In this document: one piece after another, positions 8,613 to 17,070 of the stretch
Layout: each line of letters begins with the position of its first letter
How positions within the stretch are numbered: position 1 is the first letter of the stretch
Origin: JAJFHI01 sp050633705
GTDB lineage: Bacteria; Pseudomonadota; Alphaproteobacteria; Rhizobiales; Hyphomicrobiaceae
NCBI GenBank assembly: GCA_050633705.1
Contig: JBOEGZ010000001.1
Span: 186,001-250,000, forward strand
DNA length: 64,000 bases
Reading direction: 5' to 3'
Made by a program: the position numbers and the translations under genes
Notes under the pieces: model-generated
What the model saw: only the letters and a program-made list of their open reading frames with translations
The model's database searches: none
Told to the model about the DNA's origin: nothing

Positions 8613-9233
8613 ATGGACGACAGTGTCAGCGAGTTAGGCGAATATATTTCCGTCAAAATGGCGACGGCCTGCCGCGGTGTAGATGTGGCCTTTGGCGAGC
8701 TGACCCTGCATGTTGATCGTGATGCTATCGTCCAGGTTATGAAATTCCTTCGTGATGACGCACGGTGTCGATTTGAAGTCTTAATTGATCTTTGCGGTGT
8801 CGACTATCCTGGGCGTCAAGCGCGCTTTGATCTCGTTTATCACCTTCTTTCCCCACGCAACAATCAACGCATCCGCGTGAAACTGAAAACCGATGAGCGC
8901 AAGCCTGTGCCAAGTATTGTCGAGGTTTATTCGGCTGCGGAATGGTATGAACGTGAAGCCTACGATATGTTTGGGATTTTGTTCTCCGGGCATCCAGACA
9001 TGCGGCGCCTGTTGACCGACTATGGTTTCCAAGGCTACCCGCTACGCAAAGATTTTCCGCTAACTGGCTATGTGGAAGTTCGCTACGACGACGAAGAAAA
9101 GCGGGTTGTCTATGAGCCACTAAAGCTGACCCAGGAATTTCGATCCTTCGATTTCGAAAGCCCTTGGGAAGGTGTTGACTACGTTTTGCCAGGTGATGAA
9201 AAAGCAAGTGGTGAGCCGCCGAAGGCGTCATGA
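8613..9233 (+). CDS. nuoC: NADH-quinone oxidoreductase subunit C
   Basis: 30-kDa subunit of complex I that packs against NuoD and NuoB. With the ATG at 8613 (GGGA 8 bases upstream) the product is 206 residues, normal for alphaproteobacteria with separate nuoC and nuoD. It contains the family signature EREAYDMFGI..GHPDMRRLL and the GYPLRKDFPL segment. The frame is open back to 8532, and ATG 8583 is an alternative start, but residues before MDDSVSEL look unconserved and lack a ribosome-binding site. Confidence 0.95.
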   Translation: MDDSVSELGEYISVKMATACRGVDVAFGELTLHVDRDAIVQVMKFLRDDARCRFEVLIDLCGVDYPGRQARFDLVYHLLSPRNNQRIRVKLKTDERKPVPSIVEVYSAAEWYEREAYDMFGILFSGHPDMRRLLTDYGFQGYPLRKDFPLTGYVEVRYDDEEKRVVYEPLKLTQEFRSFDFESPWEGVDYVLPGDEKASGEPPKAS

Positions 9234-9257
9234 GTTGAATTGGCTGAGGATTGGGTT

Positions 9258-9716
9258 GTGAAGGATACGTTGTTTGTTGGTGAAAAGACGACCTTTGAGT
9301 TTGTTGTGCCTGCCAATAAGACCGTCCCGCATCTTTATCCTGAAGCCCCCGAATTTGCTGTTATGCCAACAGTGTTTGCAACCGGTTTCATGGTCGGGCT
9401 TATGGAATGGGCCTGCCTAAAACAGTTGGAGCCACATTTGGAAGACGGTGAGGGGAGTTTGGGAACTCATATTGATGTCTCCCATGTCTCAGCGACCGTG
9501 CCAGGCCAGACAGTAACCGTGGACGTGGAATGTGAGGCGATTGACGGACGTAAAGCCACATTCCTAGTGAAAGCGCATGACGGCATTGATCTCATTGGTG
9601 AAGGTCGCCATCAACGATCGGTTGTTCATTGGGATTGGTTTGAACGTGTTGTAAACAAAAAAGCCAAGTTGGCGCGGTTGGCGCCAGTGGTTCGTAAAAA
9701 GTCGTTGAGTGAATGA
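9258..9716 (+). CDS. FlK-like hotdog-fold acyl-CoA thioesterase inside nuo operon
   Basis: 152 residues that resemble fluoroacetyl-CoA thioesterase FlK of Streptomyces cattleya along the whole length (MKDTLFVGEK, VVPANKTV, HLYPEAPEF, GFMVGLMEWAC, GEGSLGT). From GTG 9258 (GAGGA 7 bases upstream) the FlK catalytic residues, as I recall the numbering, fall at identical positions: Thr42, Glu50, His76 and Gly69. Position 36, a phenylalanine in FlK tied to fluorine selectivity, is Met here. A TTG at 9240 is an alternative start but has a poor ribosome-binding site. The enzyme family is well supported; the substrate is unknown and fluoroacetyl-CoA is not implied. It lies between nuoC and nuoD on the same strand and is presumably cotranscribed. 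Confidence 0.85.
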   Translation: MKDTLFVGEKTTFEFVVPANKTVPHLYPEAPEFAVMPTVFATGFMVGLMEWACLKQLEPHLEDGEGSLGTHIDVSHVSATVPGQTVTVDVECEAIDGRKATFLVKAHDGIDLIGEGRHQRSVVHWDWFERVVNKKAKLARLAPVVRKKSLSE

Positions 9717-9770
9717 TTGACACCCCGCGCGACCTGAAAGTTGGTGCGAACACTTTAGAGGTAGAGGCCC

Positions 9771-10961
9771 ATGGCCGAAACGGAAATCCGTAATTTCAAT
9801 ATCAATTTCGGGCCACAACATCCTGCAGCGCACGGTGTTTTGCGCTTGGTTCTTGAATTGGATGGGGAAGTTGTCGAGCGCGTTGATCCGCATATCGGGC
9901 TTCTCCATCGCGGAACGGAAAAGCTGATCGAGAACAAAACCTACCTGCAGGCCATCGGCTACTTTGACCGCCTTGATTATGTCGCGCCGATGAATCAGGA
10001 GCACGCTTTTTGTCTGGCAGCAGAACGCTTGCTGGGATTACAGGTGCCGCGCCGGGGGCAGTTGATCCGTGTTCTTTATTCTGAAATCGGACGTATTCTT
10101 TCGCACCTTCTCAATGTTACGACACAAGCCCTTGATGTCGGTGCGCTGACCCCGCCTGTCTGGGGCTTTGAAGAGCGCGAAAAGCTGATGATTTTTTATG
10201 AGCGGGCATCGGGCAGCCGCATGCATGCAAAATATTTCCGCATTGGTGGCGTGCATCAAGATCTGCCAACCCAATTGATCGAAGACATCGCGGCATGGTG
10301 CGATCCGTTCTTAAAAGCTCTCGATGACATTGATGCTTTGCTGACAGAAAATCGTATTTTTAAACAACGCAATGTTGATATTGGTGTTGTGACGTTGGAC
10401 GATTGTTTTGACCGTGGCTTTTCTGGTGTCATGGTGCGTGGTTCGGGGGCAGCATGGGATTTGCGCAAGTCGCAACCCTACGAGTGCTATAGCGAATTTG
10501 ATTTTGACATCCCGATTGGTAAGAACGGCGACTGTTATGACCGTTACTTGATACGCATGCAGGAGATGCGCGAGTCGGTCAAAATTATGCGTCAGGCTTG
10601 TGAGAAGTTGTTGACGTCTGATGGTGCCGGACCATTCGTGGCCAACGATCAAAAAGTCGTGCCACCTAAGCGCGGTGAGATGAAGCGTTCCATGGAAGCA
10701 TTGATCCATCATTTCAAACTCTACACCGAAGGCGTGCATATCCCAGCCGGTGAAGTTTACGCATGTGTTGAGGCGCCAAAGGGAGAGTTTGGTGTTTATC
10801 TCGTCGCCGACGGTTCCAACAAACCATATCGCTGCAAAATTCGCGCGCCAGGTTTTCCCCATCTTGCCGCGATGGATTTCATGAACAAAGGACACATGTT
10901 GGCGGATGTGTCGGCGATTTTGGGCTCACTCGATATCGTGTTTGGTGAAATTGATCGCTAG
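9771..10961 (+). CDS. nuoD: NADH-quinone oxidoreductase subunit D
   Basis: 49-kDa peripheral-arm subunit that forms the quinone-binding site with NuoB. 396 residues, full length, with NFGPQHPAAHGVLR near the N-terminus, the HRGTEKLIE motif and the C-terminal MADVSAILGSLDIVFGEIDR-type end. GAGG is placed ahead of the ATG. Related to hydrogenase large subunits but lacking their metal-binding cysteines, as expected. Confidence 0.97.
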   Translation: MAETEIRNFNINFGPQHPAAHGVLRLVLELDGEVVERVDPHIGLLHRGTEKLIENKTYLQAIGYFDRLDYVAPMNQEHAFCLAAERLLGLQVPRRGQLIRVLYSEIGRILSHLLNVTTQALDVGALTPPVWGFEEREKLMIFYERASGSRMHAKYFRIGGVHQDLPTQLIEDIAAWCDPFLKALDDIDALLTENRIFKQRNVDIGVVTLDDCFDRGFSGVMVRGSGAAWDLRKSQPYECYSEFDFDIPIGKNGDCYDRYLIRMQEMRESVKIMRQACEKLLTSDGAGPFVANDQKVVPPKRGEMKRSMEALIHHFKLYTEGVHIPAGEVYACVEAPKGEFGVYLVADGSNKPYRCKIRAPGFPHLAAMDFMNKGHMLADVSAILGSLDIVFGEIDR

Positions 10962-10993
10962 AATGTGATCAGAGCGGCAGCGGAGTGTTGAAA

Positions 10994-11425
10994 ATGACCC
11001 CACCCGTTACACCGAGCGTTGATGAACAGGGGGCACAAACAACACGCGTGCGCTGGTTGGGGCTGGGTGTCGGGTTCATTTTGATCATAATTGGTGTTCG
11101 CTTTTTCTGGGTACCAGGGGCTGCAAGTTTCACATTCGGCGTCGCTCATCCTCCTGTTGGGGATGCATTGCATCACGTAATCGGGGTGCGCGATATCTGG
11201 CTTGGAGCATTGGCGGTGGCATTTGTCGCATTTCGCGAATGGCGTGCGCTCGCCTTCTGGATGCTGGGTGCGGGTGTGACGTGTCTGACAGATGCTTGGA
11301 TTGTCTCGCAATCGACAGGAAATTCTTATGCGATCGCCTTTCACCTGGTATCAGGCGTTCTTTGCCTCCTTTTGTTCCGCGGCGCATGGATTATTGGCAA
11401 GAATTTCACCCAATCCAGCCAATAA
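10994..11425 (+). CDS. Small membrane protein, DUF4267-like, in nuo operon
   Basis: 143 residues with about four hydrophobic segments (LGLGVGFILIIIGVRFFW, IWLGALAVAFVAF, ALAFWMLGAGVTCL, AIAFHLVSGVLCLLLF). The arrangement and the VRDIWLGA / WRALAFWMLGAG pattern resemble DUF4267 membrane proteins; this is a recognition call without a search. ATG 10994 has CGGAG 8 bases upstream; GTG 10985 is an alternative. It follows nuoD by 32 bp and is likely cotranscribed, but nothing links it to complex I activity. Confidence 0.7.
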   Translation: MTPPVTPSVDEQGAQTTRVRWLGLGVGFILIIIGVRFFWVPGAASFTFGVAHPPVGDALHHVIGVRDIWLGALAVAFVAFREWRALAFWMLGAGVTCLTDAWIVSQSTGNSYAIAFHLVSGVLCLLLFRGAWIIGKNFTQSSQ

Positions 11426-11592
11426 TGTATTTTGCCAATCGGCGTCTTAACCTCATCCTTCAACCATTCTGGCGTCTGCGACCGTGTCCTGGCACAAAAT
11501 TGCCTGGATGATAGGATGTTTTCGCTGAAATGCTGGGACATTAGATTGTGGGTGCGGCTAGAGGTGCCCACGCGTGAAGGAGTACGATAGGC

Positions 11593-12057
11593 ATGATCGA
11601 TAACCTGGTATTGCTGGCCATTGCCGCATTCGGATGGGGATTAAGCCTCGCAACCTACCGTATGTTTGCGCGCCATAACGGCTGGCCGATGGGTGCTCTG
11701 CATGCAGATCTTCCTGCTGTTCCGATTCTCATTGGGATCTTCTCGCTTTTGGCCGGAATTCTGTTTGCCGCATTTCGTGGCGAGGACAACGGCGGTTGGG
11801 TGATTATCGGCTGCGGAGCGCTGCTGGCGTTTTCCTGGACAGGTTTTTTGCGTGTTGGATCGCAGGTTTCGCTGTTGCTGGCACCATTCGTTACAGCCAT
11901 GTTGTTGTTTGGTTGGTTGGCTGAACCATTCTTTGGCTACAACGCGCCAAAGTGGGCGGCTGAGACCCCTAAAGAATCTTACAGCCGCGCCAAGACACGC
12001 GTGAAGCAGGGGATTGGCAACAAGATCGAAGACCTTCGAGAAGAATCGACCCAATAA
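11593..12057 (+). CDS. Hypothetical membrane protein in nuo operon
   Basis: 154 residues, not recognised as a named family. Four hydrophobic segments (LVLLAIAAFGWGLSLA, VPILIGIFSLLAGILF, WVIIGCGALLAFSW, VSLLLAPFVTAMLLFGW) are followed by a hydrophilic tail rich in Lys, Arg and Glu that starts near residue 115. GAAGGAG lies upstream of the ATG. It sits between the DUF4267-like gene and nuoE on the same strand, with gaps of 167 and 250 bp, so it could also be separately transcribed. Confidence 0.7.
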   Translation: MIDNLVLLAIAAFGWGLSLATYRMFARHNGWPMGALHADLPAVPILIGIFSLLAGILFAAFRGEDNGGWVIIGCGALLAFSWTGFLRVGSQVSLLLAPFVTAMLLFGWLAEPFFGYNAPKWAAETPKESYSRAKTRVKQGIGNKIEDLREESTQ

Positions 12058-12307
12058 GTCGGCGAATATGGCCTGCGCGGATATGCACAGTCCGCCTGTC
12101 TCTTCCTAGAATAGACCCTTTATCCTCTTGCTTTACGGGCCTTATGCACGTAGTGACACCGTAGTGTGGTGCACCAACGTGCTGGCATTCAGCCGGGCAC
12201 CGTGACGCAAGCGTTGCAGGCGGGGAAATCGAAGACATACCTCGTATGGAGCGCAGCGTGCCATTCGTTTTCAGGCACGTTTGGAAGCTACGACCGAGGA
12301 GCCCAAC

Positions 12308-13312
12308 ATGGCCGTTCGCCGTCTCAATCCAGAGCAGCCAACGACGTTTGAATTTTCGCCAGAAAACCGCAAATGGGCTGAGGCGAAAATCAAAGATTAC
12401 CCGGAGGGCAAGCAAGCTTCTGCGGTCATCCCATTATTATGGCGTGCACAAGAACAACACGGCGGCTGGTTGCCCGAACCGGCCATTCGCACGGTCGCCG
12501 AGATGCTCAATATGCCGATCATCCGCGTTTACGAAGTCGCGACGTTCTACACGATGTTTCAACTCGCGCCTGTCGGCAAAAAAGCTCACATCCAAGTTTG
12601 TGGCACGACGCCATGCATGTTACGCGGCTCTGGTGACTTGATAGCTGCGTGCAAGACGCGCATTGCTCAAACACCGCACACGTTGTCGGACGATGGAAAT
12701 TTCTCGTGGGAAGAGGTCGAATGCCTTGGCTCATGTGCGAATGCCCCAATGGTGCAAATATGGAAAGACACCTACGAAGACCTGACGCCTGAAACCTTCG
12801 AAAAAGTTTTGGATGGATTTGACGCTGGTGATCCGCCAAAGCCCGGTTCGCAAACGGGGCGCACTGCATCTTGCCCTTCTGCTGGTGCAACATCATTGAC
12901 TTCGCCACCGATCGCGACAGGCATTAGCCGCATGGATTGGCAAGACGCTCCGACAGCATTGGCCAATGATAACATAACCGGCACCAAGAAAAGCGGCCCC
13001 CAATCGGGCGAAGCCATGCAAAAGCCTGAGCTGCTGGAGGCCGCACGCGATGGCAAGCCTGATGATCTAAAGCGCATAAGCGGCGTTGGTCCAAAGCTTG
13101 AGCAAACACTCAATCAGTTGGGTGTTTTCCACTATGACCAGATTGCCGGTTGGTCAGCTGAGGCGATTGCCTGGGTTGATGATAATTTGAAATTTAAGGG
13201 CCGCATTGAACGAGACGATTGGATCGGCCAAGCCAAAACTTTGGCCGCCGGTGGTGAAACAGAGTTTGCAAAGCGTGTTGATGACGGCGAAGTCGACAGC
13301 AGTAAGGATTAA
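12308..13312 (+). CDS. nuoE: NADH-quinone oxidoreductase subunit E with C-terminal HhH-like extension
   Basis: 24-kDa subunit of the NADH-oxidising module. ATG 12308 has GAGGAG 6 bases upstream and gives 334 residues. The thioredoxin-like domain (about 20-180) carries the [2Fe-2S] ligands Cys98, Cys103, Cys139 and Cys143. A low-complexity linker (about 180-248) leads to an extra module (252-314) that starts DDLKRISGVGPK, a helix-hairpin-helix pattern. E. coli NuoE is about 166 residues, so this one is doubled in size. Extended NuoE is known from Rhizobiales. The same module occurs at the end of RpsB in this window. Confidence 0.95.
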   Translation: MAVRRLNPEQPTTFEFSPENRKWAEAKIKDYPEGKQASAVIPLLWRAQEQHGGWLPEPAIRTVAEMLNMPIIRVYEVATFYTMFQLAPVGKKAHIQVCGTTPCMLRGSGDLIAACKTRIAQTPHTLSDDGNFSWEEVECLGSCANAPMVQIWKDTYEDLTPETFEKVLDGFDAGDPPKPGSQTGRTASCPSAGATSLTSPPIATGISRMDWQDAPTALANDNITGTKKSGPQSGEAMQKPELLEAARDGKPDDLKRISGVGPKLEQTLNQLGVFHYDQIAGWSAEAIAWVDDNLKFKGRIERDDWIGQAKTLAAGGETEFAKRVDDGEVDSSKD

Positions 13313-13321
13313 GGCGCAAAC

Positions 13322-13549
13322 GTGAGCCAAATTTGGTTGTTGTTTATCTTTAAGATTGTAAGCCTGGCAGGTTCAATTGCCAGCACGGTTGGATTGGTTG
13401 GAATATTTGCGTTTAAGGAGACTTTGGGCGCCTACACGTCGCACTTGATCGTTGGTGGTTTTACAGCAATCGCAGTTGGTGAGTTGGCTGGATATGTGTT
13501 GGCGAAGTCGATGTCTGATGAGACGGATACGGGTTCGAAAGATTCGTGA
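13322..13549 (+). CDS. Small membrane protein between nuoE and nuoF
   Basis: 75 residues, GTG start, AAGG 7 bases upstream, only 9 bp after nuoE, so it is most likely in the same transcript. Two hydrophobic helices (IWLLFIFKIVSLAGSIA.. and LIVGGFTAIAVGELAGYVLA) are separated by a short polar loop; the C-terminus is acidic. No family recognised. Tight spacing and a plausible start support a real gene, but function is unknown. Confidence 0.65.
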   Translation: MSQIWLLFIFKIVSLAGSIASTVGLVGIFAFKETLGAYTSHLIVGGFTAIAVGELAGYVLAKSMSDETDTGSKDS

Positions 13550-13654
13550 CACGTTCGTGTTGGTTTGAAAGTTGAAGAATAATTTGGTGATCCATTCAGG
13601 TCAGAAAGTCGAATTCGATTTTGGACGGAATTATCTACACTTTGGTGAGACGAA

Positions 13655-14935
13655 ATGCTGAGCGATAAAGATCGGATCTTTCAAAACCTTTATGGGTTTC
13701 ACGACTGGGGGCTTCAAGGTGCGCGGGCACGTGGCGCTTGGGATGGGACCAAGGCATTCATCGACAAAGGTCATGATTGGATCATTAATGAAGTTAAAGC
13801 ATCTGGTCTGAGAGGGCGCGGCGGTGCTGGCTTTCCAACGGGCCTGAAATGGTCGTTTATGCCCAAAGACGATCCACGCCCTTCCTACCTGGTGATCAAT
13901 GCAGACGAAAGTGAGCCGGGGTCTTGTAAGGATCGAGAGATTGCCCGCCATGACCCTCACCTTTTGATCGAAGGCGCGTTGTTGGCGTCTTTCGCGATGC
14001 GCGCTCATACCTGTTACGTTTATTTTCGTGGCGAATATATTCGCGAGCGTGAACGGTTTGAAGCCGCCGTCCAAGAAGCCTATGACGCGAAGTTGATCGG
14101 CAAAAACAATAGTCATGGCTGGGATTTTGATCTTTATGTTCACCATGGAGCCGGTGCTTATATTTGCGGTGAAGAGACAGCGCTGCTGGAAAGCTTGGAA
14201 GGCAAAAAGGGCCAACCACGTTTGAAACCGCCGTTCCCGGCTGGTTGTGGCCTTTATGGTGCGCCAACGACTGTCAACAACGTGGAAAGCATCGCGGTTG
14301 TTCCCGATATCCTTCGCCGCGGTGCAACTTGGTTTGCTGGTCTTGGCAAGGCCAACAACGCCGGCACGAAGCTGTTTCAAATTTCAGGTCATGTGGAACA
14401 GCCATGCGTTGTTGAGGAAGAGATGGGTATTCCTCTGCGTGAGCTTCTTGAAGAACATGCAGGCGGCGTGCGTGGGGGGTGGGACAACTTGCTGGCCGTT
14501 ATCCCTGGGGGCTCGTCGGTGCCGTGCATCAAAGGTGATGTTTGCGACGACCTGACGATGGATTTCGATGCCCTACAGGAGGCTAAGTCGGGTCTGGGAA
14601 CGGCTGCCGTTATCGTGATGGATAAGTCGACGGACATCATCAAGGCGATCGCCCGGATCTCTTACTTTTACAAGCACGAAAGTTGTGGCCAGTGCACGCC
14701 ATGTCGCGAGGGCACGGGTTGGATGTGGCGTGTGTTGGAACGCATGGCAGAAGGTCGCGCCGAAAAACGCGAAATTGATTTGTTGTTTGACGTAACGAAG
14801 CAAGTTGAAGGACACACGATTTGTGCGCTGGGGGATGCGGCGGCTTGGCCGGTGCAAGGGCTTATTCGAAATTTCCGGCCAGAGATCGAAGCGCGCATCG
14901 ATGCTTATTCAGCGCGTGCTGAAGCAGCTGAGTAA
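13655..14935 (+). CDS. nuoF: NADH-quinone oxidoreductase subunit F
   Basis: 51-kDa subunit that binds NADH, FMN and [4Fe-4S] cluster N3; it is the electron entry point of complex I. 426 residues, full length. The glycine-rich GRGGAGFPTG nucleotide-binding motif, the FMN-binding YICGEETALLESLEG region and the cluster motif SCGQCTPCREG plus HTICALGDAAAWPVQG are intact. Frame and start (ATG 13655) agree with the family N-terminus (LSDKDRIFQNLYG). Confidence 0.97.
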   Translation: MLSDKDRIFQNLYGFHDWGLQGARARGAWDGTKAFIDKGHDWIINEVKASGLRGRGGAGFPTGLKWSFMPKDDPRPSYLVINADESEPGSCKDREIARHDPHLLIEGALLASFAMRAHTCYVYFRGEYIRERERFEAAVQEAYDAKLIGKNNSHGWDFDLYVHHGAGAYICGEETALLESLEGKKGQPRLKPPFPAGCGLYGAPTTVNNVESIAVVPDILRRGATWFAGLGKANNAGTKLFQISGHVEQPCVVEEEMGIPLRELLEEHAGGVRGGWDNLLAVIPGGSSVPCIKGDVCDDLTMDFDALQEAKSGLGTAAVIVMDKSTDIIKAIARISYFYKHESCGQCTPCREGTGWMWRVLERMAEGRAEKREIDLLFDVTKQVEGHTICALGDAAAWPVQGLIRNFRPEIEARIDAYSARAEAAE

Positions 14936-14961
14936 AACAAAGAAAAACGTCTGAGCGGAAC

Positions 14962-17061
14962 ATGACAAAAACACTCATCATTGATGGTCAGGAAATTGAG
15001 GTCGACGAAAACCTCACACTTCTGCAGGCGTGCGAAGAAGCTGGCGCAGAGATTCCGCGCTTTTGCTATCACGAACGACTGTCGATTGCAGGCAATTGCC
15101 GCATGTGTCTTGTTGAAGTTGTCGGCGGCCCAAAGCCAGTGGCGTCGTGTGCCATGACCGTGAAGGATCTGCCACCAAATCGTGACGGCACACCAAAACA
15201 AATCAACACCAAAACACCGCCTGTGAAAAAGGCCCGTGAAGGTGTGATGGAGTTTCTCCTCATCAACCATCCTCTGGATTGTCCGATTTGCGATCAGGGT
15301 GGTGAGTGTGATCTGCAAGACCAAGCGATGGCCTATGGTGTCGGTGGTACGCGCTTTGATGAAAACAAGCGTGCCGTTGAAGACAAATATCTCGGGCCAC
15401 TCATTAAGACATCAATGACGCGTTGCATTCACTGTACGCGTTGTGTGCGCTTCATGACGGAAGTTGCAGGCGTTGAAGAGTTAGGTTTGATTGGTCGCGG
15501 CGAAGATGCAGAGATCACGACGTATCTTGAGAACGGCATGTTGTCGGAGATGTCGGCAAACGTAAACGATCTTTGCCCCGTTGGGGCACTAACGCATCGA
15601 CCTTGGGCGCACAATGTTCGCCCCTGGGAACTTAAGAAAACACAGTCAATTGATGTGATGGATGCCATGGGGTCGGCCATTCGTGTCGATACGCGGGGCC
15701 GAGAAGTTATGCGCATTCTGCCGCGCAATAACGACGCCATCAATGAAGAGTGGATTTCAGATAAAACGCGTCATGTCGCTGACGGTCTGCGCACGCAGCG
15801 TCTCGACCAGCCGTACGTGCGCCGCGCTGGCAAGCTCGAACCTGCCTCCTGGGATGACGCCTTGATGCTGGTTGGCGAGAAAATGAAAGACGCTAATCCA
15901 GCTCGCATTGGTGCGATTGCAGGTGATCTTGCAGGCGTGGAAGAAATGTTTGCGCTAAAGACCCTGTTGGATGAGCTGGGTTCAAAAAATATGGACTGTC
16001 GCCAAGATGGTGTGGCGTTGACTTTAGACGCCGGGCGCGCGGGATACACATTTGCAAATTCGCTCGCCAGCATTGATGAAGCTGATGCCATTTTGTTGAT
16101 TGGCACCAATCCGCGGCTTGAAGCACCGGTGATGAATATGCGCATCCGTCGGGGTTGGCGCGATCGAGATATTGATGTTGGTTTGATCGGGGCGCCTGTT
16201 GATGTTGCCTACGACTATGATCATCTGGGCGAGGGGGCGAGCGCGCTTGGCGACGTTGCATCAGGCAAGCACCCTTTTGCTAAAACATTGCGTAATGCGA
16301 AAGCGCCGTTGGTGATCGTCGGCATGGGCGCGCTAACTGGCAAAGATGGCGCGGGTGTTTTGGCCAAAGCCGTCGCGATTGGCGAGGCGGCAAGTTCAAA
16401 CACGGCTGAAGGATGGCAGACGTTTAATGTTTTGCACACAGCAGCATCACGGGTCGGCGGCCTCGATGTTGGGTTTGTTCCAGGAGAAGGCGGCATGGCA
16501 ACACACGAGATGCTGTCGAAGCCAATGGATGTTCTTTATCTGTTAGGGGCTGATGATTGCGCGATTGGCGAGGTTCCAGCCGAGACTTTTGTCGTCTATC
16601 AGGGCCATCACGGAGATGCCGGTGCCCATCGTGCTGATGTGATTTTGCCGGGGGCTGCTTACACCGAAAAAAGCGCGATATATGTCAATACGGAAGGCCG
16701 CGCGCAGATGACGGCCCGGGCTGCGTTCCCGCCAGGGCAGGGGAAAGAGGATTGGACGATCCTCAGAGCTTTATCGGCTTATACAGGGCGCGTTTTGCCG
16801 TTTGATACCTTAGATGCACTGCGCCAGAAACTCTTCAAGGCTGTGCCAAAGTTGATGCAACTTGATGTTGTGCCAGACGTCGACGCGAGCGAACTGTCTA
16901 AGTTGGCAGACGCATCAGCGAACGTGAGTGAAACGACATTTGGACAAGCGGTTACAGATTTCTACCTTACCAATGCAATTGCGCGCGCCTCGGTCATCAT
17001 GGCAGAGATGAGCGCGCTGAAGAATGCCAAGACACAACAGGCGTTGCACGCAGCGGAATAA
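14962..17061 (+). CDS. nuoG: NADH-quinone oxidoreductase subunit G
   Basis: 75-kDa iron-sulfur subunit of complex I, 699 residues, the rhizobial/mitochondrial length. [2Fe-2S] ligands Cys35, Cys46, Cys49, Cys63; a [4Fe-4S] site with His103, Cys107, Cys110, Cys116; and a second [4Fe-4S] site with Cys155, Cys158, Cys161 and the cysteine in NDLCPVGALT. The C-terminal half is the molybdopterin-oxidoreductase-like domain without an obvious cofactor site. Follows nuoF by 26 bp. Confidence 0.97.
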   Translation: MTKTLIIDGQEIEVDENLTLLQACEEAGAEIPRFCYHERLSIAGNCRMCLVEVVGGPKPVASCAMTVKDLPPNRDGTPKQINTKTPPVKKAREGVMEFLLINHPLDCPICDQGGECDLQDQAMAYGVGGTRFDENKRAVEDKYLGPLIKTSMTRCIHCTRCVRFMTEVAGVEELGLIGRGEDAEITTYLENGMLSEMSANVNDLCPVGALTHRPWAHNVRPWELKKTQSIDVMDAMGSAIRVDTRGREVMRILPRNNDAINEEWISDKTRHVADGLRTQRLDQPYVRRAGKLEPASWDDALMLVGEKMKDANPARIGAIAGDLAGVEEMFALKTLLDELGSKNMDCRQDGVALTLDAGRAGYTFANSLASIDEADAILLIGTNPRLEAPVMNMRIRRGWRDRDIDVGLIGAPVDVAYDYDHLGEGASALGDVASGKHPFAKTLRNAKAPLVIVGMGALTGKDGAGVLAKAVAIGEAASSNTAEGWQTFNVLHTAASRVGGLDVGFVPGEGGMATHEMLSKPMDVLYLLGADDCAIGEVPAETFVVYQGHHGDAGAHRADVILPGAAYTEKSAIYVNTEGRAQMTARAAFPPGQGKEDWTILRALSAYTGRVLPFDTLDALRQKLFKAVPKLMQLDVVPDVDASELSKLADASANVSETTFGQAVTDFYLTNAIARASVIMAEMSALKNAKTQQALHAAE

Positions 17062-17070
17062 GCAGGGCTA

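Noticed and set aside
12902..13312. NuoE tail as a frameshifted or fused separate gene
   Set aside because: The frame is continuous, and extended NuoE with a similar tail is known in Rhizobiales; no internal start with a good ribosome-binding site was needed.
13631..14380. 249-residue open frame on minus strand across nuoF
   Set aside because: Antisense to nuoF, whose cofactor motifs are intact; no recognisable domain.
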